Source: Rhodeus uyekii (Eukaryota; Chordata; Actinopteri; Cypriniformes; Acheilognathidae). Taken from it: 64,000 bases of DNA. The notes beneath the pieces were generated by a model. The model was given only the letters and a program-made list of their open reading frames with translations. It ran no database searches and had not been told where the DNA came from. The position numbers and the translations under genes are program-made. Location: assembly GCA_037043235.1 (NCBI GenBank), contig JAWRVZ010000450.1:124001-188000 (forward strand), given 5' to 3'. This document shows, piece by piece, positions 54,881 to 64,000 of the stretch (positions within the stretch are counted from its first letter, which is position 1; each line of letters opens with the position of its first letter).

Positions 54881-57089
54881 ATATAGCTGCAAGCAGCAAT
54901 GACCGGGGTTCAAACGTCGCAAGACCATCTGAGCTGTCAAGACGGTTTGCGGTCAATCTGACTAGTTCTCCTAATGTGCACAGTTCTGTGAAGTTTCTAC
55001 TTTGTGTAAACAATGTATAGACATCTTTCAAAGATGTTCAGAATGAGAAGATCAAATGATATTGACATTGTGAACTGAACATATGAACAGTTATGTCGGT
55101 GTATGTCGGTCTATGTCAATCTGACTTATTCTCCACATAAATAGAGCTTTATGAAGTTTCTAGTTTGTGTAAATGATATATAGACATGCTACAAATTTTT
55201 TCAGTATGGGAAGATCTATCAAATGATAATAATGTGGATATGTTTAACACTACATGTCATATCATTTGAACTGTTATGACCTTTTTTTGTCAATCTGACT
55301 AGTTTTTTCCTAATGAGCACAGTTCTGTGAAGTTTCTACTCTGTGCAAACAATAAATAGACATCTTTCAAAGATGTTCAGACTGAGAAGATTAAATGATA
55401 TTAATATTGTGAACTGAACATCTGAACTGTTCTGTCGGTTTATGTCAGTCTATGTCAATCTGACTTGTTCTCCACATGAAAAGATTTTCTAGCCTGATGG
55501 TGCCTCTTGTGGACAAAAGTAGTATTACAGCTTTTCTAAGATTTTAAAATGTAGATCATTTGTAATTGATTGTGAGCCCTATGAGCATCAGAAATACATG
55601 AGACCTGACACATTTCTTCAAAATGACTTGTTCTTAACTTGTTCACAGATCTGTGACGTTTCTCTTGTGGACAAAACTAGTATTACAGCTTTTCTGAGAT
55701 TTTAAAATATAGATCGTTTATTATTTATTGTGAGCCGTACGAGCATCAGAAATACATGAAACCTCACAAGTTTCTTCATAATGTCTTGTTCTTAACATTT
55801 ACACAGTTTTGTGAAGTTTCTTGTTTTTGGACAAGATATATAGACATTTCAATCACAATAGGCCAAATCAGAAATATATGAAAAATTGTATTCGCTAAAC
55901 GGTTTAACTAATCAAAAATCCTTTGACAACTTTTTGCCTTGAATGTCCCTAGATGATGCGTGTGAATTTTCAAGCCAGTGAGATTGACGGGCTATGACGA
56001 GTTCGAAAAATTTGAAATTTCAAAAATCTCCAATATTTCGCAAACAATTTGATTGACAGCAGTGGTTCTTGAGGCAAAGTTGTTCAGTATGAGGAGATCT
56101 ATCAGATGATATCAATATTTTGTAGATGCGTGAAACACCACGTGAGTAGAGACGCAAAAAACTCGTTAGCGCCAACTAGTGTCCGATTTTCTTCAAAATT
56201 CTGACAGACCACTAGGGCCATGAGTCAAACACGTCCATTGAGTTTCGTTCCGATCGACCTTCGTTAAGCTAGTCTAATTGATGCTCAAAGTTCATTGGCC
56301 GATGACGGTCATGTTTTTTGAGATACACCAATATCCTCATAGACCATCATGGACCCTTGGACAAAGACCGTGCATGACAAGTTTCAGAACAATCAGACAA
56401 ACATGTGACCCTGTACAGGTGATTTAGTGTTTTTTTCACAATATAGCGCCACCAAGTGGTCAACTGGCCCAGTTTTTTTGGTGTGACCACAAAATGACCT
56501 TATACATGACTATGTGAAGTTTGTTGATATTATCTCTTTGCCTTCCAGAGTTATTACGATTTTAGCAAAAGTGTCTCCGCACTATGCGAACGTTTTAGTG
56601 TGTTGTTGCAAGCCTGAATCACCGATCAAAATTATTTGAATAACTTTTGGTCATGAGAGTCTCTAGATGATATGTGTGAAGTTTTCACGTTATTTGGACA
56701 AACGGCCTATGAGGAGTTCGAAAAAATTTTTTTTCAGAAAATTCAAAATGGCGGAAAATTTTTATAGGCGGAAATGAAATCGGAGATATACATTTTTTAA
56801 GTCTTGAGCCAAGGATTCCAGGGATATAAGACACTTGAGTGTACGACAAACTGTCTATGAGTTATTAGCAATTTAGGTATTTTGATCGCTGTAGCGCCAC
56901 CTATTGGCCAATCGGGGTCATATTTTGATACGTTCTCCCCAAATTGAGACCTACCTTCTGGCCAACTTTCAAGTCTCTAGACATTACGGTTTGGTCTGCA
57001 CGATAAGAAGTACGGCAGAATAATAATAATAATAATAAAAATCTTAACAATTACAATAGGTTTTCAACGCTTCGCGTTTGAACCCCTAA
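54881..57089 (+). mobile_element. related but different element (family 2) nested in the array
   Basis: It starts ATATAGCTGCAAGCAGCAATGACC and ends CTTCGCGTTTGAACCCCTAA. The body is different in sequence but has the same plan: a 5' GCTGC-AA-GCAGC hairpin, subterminal inverted repeats GGGGTTCAAACG (54905-54916) and CGTTTGAACCCC near the end, an internal (AAT)n at about 57020-57037, and a terminal hairpin AACGCTTCGCGTT. No coding capacity. Inside, segments around TTCTGTGAAGTTTCTA recur in diverged tandem form. Confidence 0.85.
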
Positions 57090-57095
57090 TAATAA

Positions 57096-57148
57096 GAACC
57101 GGAACAAAAACAATAGGTGCCTCCGCACCTTCGGTGCTTGGCCCCTAA
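57096..57148 (+). repeat. terminal hairpin module 5
   Basis: A family 1 module lying directly after the family 2 element. It is evidently the displaced end of unit 12. Confidence 0.88.
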
Positions 57149-58242
57149 ATATAGCTGCTAGCAGCCATCACGGGGCCAAGCGCAAGGAGGGCATTAAATG
57201 TCATGCCGACATGACTGGCATCATCAGATCAACGGCAGTAAAAATCTAAAGACATTTCAATATGGCTTAAGTCTAAATGGCTGAAAAACCAACAATACGG
57301 TCTTTAGCAATTCGATTTAATGGTTTATCGCATTCAACCAACAGGCAGCGCTGTAACCAAATTGTAGTGTGTGGTACATTGAGAGTGTGGTGACATTGAC
57401 ACATGCAAAGTTTGCTTTCAATTGGGTAAACCATTGCTGACAGAGCACTAAAGTCAAGTGTTTGTTAAACATAGCATCTTATAAGAAAAATCGAAATGGC
57501 AGACGCTCAAAATGGCCGATATGGGAATATTTGGTATCACAGGACTCGGCATGACCCACTGGATCTAAAGAGACCAGTTTCATGATTTTTGGCCAAAGGG
57601 TTCAGAAGTTATAAGCACAAAAGTCAGTTTTTCATAACTCCTGACCACTAGGGGGCACAGCGCCAAAACTCTGCAGGTAGCCTCAAACCATGATTGACAT
57701 AATACACACCTAGTTTGGTCAGAAAAGGCTAATGCATTGCGGAGATAAAGCCTCAAATTCATTTTGGCGACTTTTACCTCGGATTCTTTCGCGAGTTATT
57801 CGTAAACAGTTTGACGAATAAACTTTCTTTATATACCGTTTTGTCCACATTGTCTGGAGATGATGTGGTTCAATTTTCGTGAAAATCGGACGAACGGCCT
57901 AGGAGGAGTTCGAAAAAGTAGGTTTTTCATAAAATTCAAAATGGCGGGAAAATTTTCATGACGGAAAATGACGTCATAGGGTGCATTCGAATCGTCTTGA
58001 GCCAAGGAATCAGTGGACAAAAGAATTTTGTTTCTAGGACATACGGTTCAAAAGTTATTTACATAAACGTGAGTGCAACTTTGGACAGTTGGTGGCGCAA
58101 TAGAGATTGAGTTAGAGACTTCAATTTTGCTATGGTCAATGATTGGACTGTCCTTTATGAGTGTGCCAACTTTTTTTCATTTTCCCGCTTACGGTTCTAT
58201 GGGCTGTCATAGACTTCAATGGCAGAAGAAGAATAATAATAA
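57149..58242 (+). repeat. array unit 13, short, type H
   Basis: 1094 bp, nearly identical to unit 9. Confidence 0.9.
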
Positions 58243-59348
58243 ATATAGCTGCTAGCAGCCATCACGGGGCCAAGCGCAAGGAGGGCATTACATGTTATGC
58301 CGACATGGCTTGCATCATCAGACCAACGGCAGTAAGAATCTAAAGACATTTCAATATGACTTAAGTCTAAATGGCTGAAAAATCAACAATAGGGTCTTTA
58401 GTAATTCGATTTAATGGTTTATCACATTCAACCAACAGGCAGCGCTGTAACCACATTGTAGTGTCAATTCATGTGGTACATTGAGAGTGTGGTGACATTG
58501 ACACATGCAAAGTTTGCTTTCAATTGGGTAAACCGTTGCTGACAGAGCACTAAAGTCATGTGTTTGTTAAACATAGAATCTTATAAGAAAAATCGAAATG
58601 GCAGACGCTCAAAATGGCCGATATGGGAAAATTTGGTATCACAGGACTCGGCATGACCCACTGGATCTAAAGAGACCAGTTTCATGATTTTTGGCCAAAG
58701 GGTTCAGGAGTTATAAGCAAAAAAGTCAGTTTTTTAATATCTCCTGACCACTAGGGGGCAGAGCGCCAAAACTCTGCAGGTAGCCTCAAACCATGATTGA
58801 CATAACACACACCTAGTTTGGTCAGAAAAGGCTAATGCATTGGGGAGATAAAGCCTCAATTTCATTTTGGCGACTTTTACCTCAGATTCTTTCACGAGTT
58901 ATTCGTAAACGGTTTGACGAATCAACTTTGTTTATATATCGTTTTGTCAACATTGTCAGGAGATGATGTGGTTCAATTTTCGTGAACATCGGACGAACGG
59001 CCTAGGAGGAGTTCGACAAAGTAGGTTTTTCATAAAATTCAAAATGGCGGGAAAATTTTCATGACGGAAAATGACGTCATAGGGTGCAATCGAATCGTCT
59101 TGAGCCAAGGAATCAGTGGACAAAAGAATTTTGTTTCTAGGACATACGGTTCAAAAGTTATTTACGTAAACGTGAGTGCAACTTTGGACAGTTGGTGGCG
59201 GTAGAGAGATTGAGTTAGAGACTTCAATTTTGCTATGGTCAATGATTAGACTCTCCTTTATGAGTGTGCCAACTTTTTTTCATTTTCCCGCTTACGGTTC
59301 TATGGGCTGTCATAGACTTCAATGGCAGAAGAAGAATAATAATAATAA
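58243..59348 (+). repeat. array unit 14, short, chimera of C and I
   Basis: The first roughly 100 bp carry the type C signature (GGGCATTACATGTTATGCC); the rest follows type I (CATTGGGGAGATAAAG, GATTAGACTCTCC). This shows exchange between units. Confidence 0.85.
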
Positions 59349-60448
59349 ATATAGCTGCTAGCAGCCATCACGGGGCCAAGCGCAAGGAGGGCATTACATG
59401 TTATGCCGACATGGCTTGCATCATCAGACCAACGGCAGTAAGAATCTAAAGACATTTCAATATGACTTAAGTCTAAATGGCTGAAAAATCAACAATACGG
59501 TCTTTAGTATTTCGATTTAATGGTTTATCACATTCAACCAACAGGCAGCGCTGTAACCAAATTGTAGTGTCAATTCATGTGGTACATTGAGAGTGTGGTG
59601 ACTGACACATGCAAAGTTTGCTTTCAATTGGGTAAACCATTGCTGACAGAGCACTAAAGTCATGTGTTTGTTAAACTTAGCATCTTATAAGAAAAATCGA
59701 AATGGCAGACGCTCAAAATGGCCGATATGGGAATATTTGGTATCACAGGACTCGGCATGACCCACTGGATCTAAAGAGACCAGTTTCATGTTTTTTGGCC
59801 AAAGGGTTCAGAAGTTATAAGCAAAAAAGTCAGTTTTTCATAACTCCTGACCACTAGGGGGCAGAGCGCCAAAACTCTGCAGGTAGCCTCAGACCATGAT
59901 TGACATAACACACACCTAGTTTGGTCAGAAAAGACTAATGCATTGCGGAGATAAAGCCTCAGTTTCAATTTGGCGACTTTTACCTCGGATTCTTTCGCGA
60001 GTTATTCGTAAACGGTTTGTCGAATCAACTTTCTTTATATATCGTTTTGTCCACATTGTCGGGAGATGATGTGGTTCAATTTTCGTGAAGATCGGACGAA
60101 CGGCCTAGGAGGAGTTCGACAAAGTAGGTTTTTCATAAAATTCAAAATGGCGGGAAAATTTTCATGACGGAAAATGACGTCATAGGGTGCAATCGAATCG
60201 TCTTGAGCCAAGGAATCAGTGGACAAAAGAATTTTGTTTCTAGGACATACGGTTCAAAAGTTATTTACGTAAACGTGAGTGCAACTTTGGACGGTTGGTG
60301 GCGCTATAGAGATTGAGTTAGAGACTTCAATTTTGCTATGGTCAATGATTGGACTCTCCTTTATGAGTGTGCCAACTTTTTTTCATTTTCCCGCTTACGG
60401 TTCTATGGGCTGTCATAGACTTCAATGGCAGAAGAAGAATAATAATAA
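59349..60448 (+). repeat. array unit 15, short, type C
   Basis: 1100 bp, nearly identical to units 3 and 12. Confidence 0.9.
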
Positions 60449-62287
60449 ATATAGCTGCTAGCAGCCATCACGGGGCCAAGCGCAAGGAGGGCATTAAATG
60501 TCATGCCGACATGGCTGGCATCATCAAACCAACAGCAGTAAGAATCTAAAGACATTTCAATATGACTTAAGTCTAAATGGCTGAAAAATCAACAATACGG
60601 TCTTTAGTAATTCGATTTAATGGTTTATCACATTCAACCAACAGGCAGCGCTGTAACCAAATTGTAGTGTCAATTCATGTGGTACATTGAGAGTGTGGTG
60701 ACATTGACACATGCAAAGTTTGCTTTCAATTGGGTAAACCATTGCTGACAGAGCACTAAAGTCATGTGTTTGTTAAACATAGCACCTTATAAGAAAAATC
60801 GAAATGGCAGACGCTCAAAATGGCCGATATGGAAAAATTTGGTATCACAGGACTCGGCATGACCCACTGGATCTAAAGACAGCAGTTTCATGATTTTTAG
60901 ACAAAGCGTTCAGGAGTTATAATCAAAAATGTCATTTTTTAAATATCTCCTGACCACTAGGGGGCAGAGCGCCAAAACTCTGCAGGTGGCCTCAGACCAT
61001 GATTGACATAACACACACCTAGTTTGGTCAGAAAACGCTAATGCGTTGCGGAGATAAAGCCTCAATTTAATTTTTGCGACCATTACGTCGGATTCTTTCG
61101 CGAGTTATTCGTAAACGGTTTGACGAATCAACTTTCTTTATATATCGTTTTGTCCACATTGTCTGGAGATGATGTGGTTCAATTTTCGTGAATATCGGAC
61201 GAACGGCCTAGGAGGAGTTCGAAAAAGTAGGTTTTTATAGAAAAATAACATGGCAAATCGGAGGTTTGGCCGAATATGACATATTTGGTATCTATGGTCT
61301 CGGCTTGACCCAATGAACACATTAAGACCATTTGTTTTACAATAGGTTAACGTCATCAAAAGTTATTAGCCTATTTGTAAATTTGGTTATAACTTTTGAC
61401 CACAAGGTGGCGCTGCCCCCAAACTTTTTGTGCCGTATCAAGGTTAGGTGCCGAAGACACATATTGAGTTTCGTAACGAAACGCCAATCCATTTGTTAAA
61501 TATAGCAATTTATGACAATATTCAAAATGGCCGACGCTCTAAATGGCCGATATGGGAAAATTTGGTATCACACGACTCGGCATGATGCACTGAATCTAAC
61601 GAGACCAGTTTTATGATTTTTGGCCAAAGCGTTCAGAAGTTATAAGCAAATATTTCACTTTTTCATATCTCCAGACCACTAGGAGGCGCTGCACCAAAAC
61701 TGTGCAGGTAGCCTCAGATCATGATTGACGTAACACACACCAAGTTTGGTCAGAATACGCTAATGCATTGCGGAGATTTAGCCTCGCTTTCATTTCTGCG
61801 GCCATTTTGTCGAATTCTTTCGCAAGCTATTCGTAAACGGTTTGACGAATCAGTTTTCTTTTAATAACTTTTTGTCAGCATGGTCTAGAGATATTGTGGT
61901 TCAATTTTCGTGAAAATCGGACAAACGGCCTAGGAGGAGTTCGAAAAAGTAGGTTTTTCGTAAAATTCAAAATGGCGGGAAAATTTTCATGACGGAAAAT
62001 GACGTCATAGGGTCCAATCGAATCGTCTTGAGCCAAGGAATCAGTGGACGAAAGAATTTTGTTTCTAGGACATACGGTTCAAGAGTTATTTACGTAAACG
62101 TGAGTGCAGCTTTGGACAGGTGGTGGCGCTAGAGACATTGAGTTAGAGACTTCAAATTTGCTATGGTCAATGATTGGCTTGTCTTCTATCAGTGTGCCAA
62201 ATTTTATCATTTTCCCGCAAACGGTTCTATGGCCTGCCATAGACTCCCATGGCGGAAGCGGAAGAAGCGGAAGAATAATAATAATAA

Positions 62288-62340
62288 GAACCGGAACAAA
62301 AACAATAGGTGCCTCCGCACCTTCGGTGCTTGGCCCCTAA
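62288..62340 (+). repeat. terminal hairpin module 6
   Basis: Follows the (AAT)n of unit 16. Confidence 0.88.
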
Positions 62341-62352
62341 TAATAATAATAA

Positions 62353-62405
62353 GAACCGGAACAAAAACAATAGGTGCCTCCGCACCTTCGGTGCTTGGCC
62401 CCTAA
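62353..62405 (+). repeat. terminal hairpin module 7
   Basis: Second module after unit 16, joined directly to unit 17. Confidence 0.88.
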
Positions 62406-63499
62406 ATATAGCTGCTAGCAGCCATCACGGGGCCAAGCGCAAGGAGGGCATTAAATGTCATGCCGACATGACTGGCATCATCAGATCAACGGCAGTAAAA
62501 ATCTAAAGACATTTCAATATGGCTTAAGTCTAAATGGCTGAAAAACCAACAATACGGTCTTTAGCAATTCGATTTAATGGTTTATCGCATTCAACCAACA
62601 GGCAGCGCTGTAACCAAATTGTAGTGTGTGGTACATTGAGAGTGTGGTGACATTGACACATGCAAAGTTTGCTTTCAATTGGGTAAACCATTGCTGACAG
62701 AGCACTAAAGTCAAGTGTTTGTTAAACATAGCATCTTATAAGAAAAATCGAAATGGCAGACGCTCAAAATGGCCGATATGGGAATATTTGGTATCACAGG
62801 ACTCGGCATGACCCACTGGATCTAAAGAGACCAGTTTCATGATTTTTGGCCAAAGGGTTCAGAAGTTATAAGCACAAAAGTCAGTTTTTCATAACTCCTG
62901 ACCACTAGGGGGCACAGCGCCAAAACTCTGCAGGTAGCCTCAAACCATGATTGACATAATACACACCTAGTTTGGTCAGAAAAGGCTAATGCATTGCGGA
63001 GATAAAGCCTCAAATTCATTTTGGCGACTTTTACCTCGGATTCTTTCGCGAGTTATTCGTAAACAGTTTGACGAATAAACTTTCTTTATATACCGTTTTG
63101 TCCCCATTGTCTGGAGATGATGTGGTTCAATTTTCGTGAAAATCGGACGAACGGCCTAGGAGGAGTTCGAAAAAGTAGGTTTTTCATAAAATTCAAAATG
63201 GCGGGAAAATTTTCATGACGGAAAATGACGTCATAGGGTGCATTCGAATCGTCTTGAGCCAAGGAATCAGTGGACAAAAGAATTTTGTTTCTAGGACATA
63301 CGGTTCAAAAGTTATTTACATAAACGTGAGTGCAACTTTGGACAGTTGGTGGCGCAATAGAGATTGAGTTAGAGACTTCAATTTTGCTATGGTCAATGAT
63401 TGGACTGTCCTTTATGAGTGTGCCAACTTTTTTTCATTTTCCCGCTTACGGTTCTATGGGCTGTCATAGACTTCAATGGCAGAAGAAGAATAATAATAA
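62406..63499 (+). repeat. array unit 17, short, type H
   Basis: 1094 bp, nearly identical to units 9 and 13. Confidence 0.9.
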
Positions 63500-64000
63500 A
63501 TATAGCTGCTAGCAGCCATCACGGGGCCAAGCGCAAGGAGGGCATTACATGTTATGCCGACATGGCTTGCATCATCAGACCAACGGCAGTAAGAATCTAA
63601 AGACATTTCAATATGACTTAAGTCTAAATGGCTGAAAAATCAACAATACGGTCTTTAGTATTTCGATTTAATGGTTTATCACATTCAACCAACAGGCAGC
63701 GCTGTAACCAAATTGTAGTGTCAATTCATGTGGTACATTGAGAGTGTGGTGACTGACACATGCAAAGTTTGCTTTCAATTGGGTAAACCATTGCTGACAG
63801 AGCACTAAAGTCATGTGTTTGTTAAACTTAGCATCTTATAAGAAAAATCGAAATGGCAGACGCTCAAAATGGCCGATATGGGAATATTTGGTATCACAGG
63901 ACTCGGCATGACCCACTGGATCTAAAGAGACCAGTTTCATGTTTTTTGGCCAAAGGGTTCAGAAGTTATAAGCAAAAAAGTCAGTTTTTCATAACTCCTG
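63500..64000 (+). repeat. array unit 18, type C, cut by window end
   Basis: The first 501 bp of a type C unit. The array continues past the window. Confidence 0.9.

Larger units (their letters stand above)
60449..62405 (+). repeat. array unit 16, long, with two terminal modules
   Basis: 1957 bp. A long unit like unit 4, ending in (AAT)n and two modules. It follows a type C unit, as unit 4 does. Confidence 0.9.
38515..64000 (+). repeat. head-to-tail array of 18 copies of a non-coding element
   Basis: Eighteen units start with ATATAGCTGCTAGCAGCC (or a 2-bp shorter form) at the positions listed below, all in the same orientation. Short units are about 1094-1106 bp and long units about 1.81-1.83 kb without terminal modules. 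Units end in a GAAGAAG-type purine run and (AAT)n, and some then carry one or two copies of a 53-bp terminal hairpin module. No unit encodes a recognisable protein. The array continues beyond the window. Confidence 0.95.

Noticed and set aside
38954..63600. Dozens of repeated 60-87-residue ORFs on both strands across the array
   Set aside because: They recur only because the non-coding unit recurs. Frames shift or break between units at indels, some run into the (AAT)n, and no domain or codon pattern is visible.
38515..64000. CRISPR-like regular repeat array
   Set aside because: Units are 1.1-1.8 kb with no short repeat/spacer alternation and no cas genes. The context is a vertebrate genome.
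38515..64000. Assembly artefact as the sole explanation of the array
   Set aside because: Units differ by substitutions, length class and terminal modules, and a foreign element is nested in one, so real multiplicity is likely. Exact copy number still needs long reads.

Overview
The window looks like repeat-dense, gene-poor nuclear DNA of a teleost fish, most likely a cyprinid or near relative. This is inferred from the mix of elements: an L2-clade LINE ending in a short tandem tail, a Tc1-like transposon with long IR/DR ends, hAT and pogo-like elements, and several Ty3/gypsy elements of the Tf1/sushi (chromovirus) type. I found no convincing host protein-coding gene, no tRNA or rRNA, and nothing bacterial. 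Almost every long ORF belongs to a mobile element.

Layout. 1-4307: 3' part of a decayed gypsy chromovirus on the + strand, ending in its 3' LTR. 4474-12126: an old Tc1-like element holding two later insertions. The first is a solo LTR (about 4847-10627) that was itself split by an almost intact L2 LINE on the minus strand (about 5553-10375) with an extra truncated copy of the LINE 3' end beside it (5020-5552). The second is a 963-bp solo LTR (10841-11803, TSD CTCCA). 14870-18388: a Gag-only LTR element (TSD CTCAG). 22217-23595: an internally deleted hAT element (8-bp TSD). 24274-24676: a fold-back MITE. 24747-26494: a gypsy solo LTR split by a hAT-like element that carries a further inverted-repeat element. 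27822-33009: a complete, apparently young gypsy chromovirus on the minus strand, with identical 445-bp LTRs, TSD CTACT and open gag and pol. 34849-37240: a second Gag-only LTR element on the minus strand, with identical 334-bp LTRs and TSD TCAAT. 37422-37935: a pogo/Tigger-like MITE. 38383-38514: an L2 tail fragment. 38515-64000 and beyond: a head-to-tail array of 18 copies of a 1.1-kb (short) or 1.8-kb (long) non-coding element, with one related but different element nested in it.

Two themes stand out. First, all three LTR elements whose PBS is visible lack an obvious tRNA primer site. Instead the 10-12 nt next to the 5' LTR are the exact reverse complement of an LTR segment about 30 bp downstream of a TATA-like box, which is the geometry expected for Tf1-style self-priming. 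Two of these three encode only a reduced Gag-like protein with expanded proline-rich repeats, so they are probably non-autonomous parasites of elements like the one at 27822-33009. Second, the terminal array has a bracket-like structure: 18 bodies open, but only 7 matching 53-bp terminal hairpin modules close within the window, and bodies are joined through (AAT)n. This fits repeated insertion of the element into its own internal (AAT)n tract, followed by block duplication.
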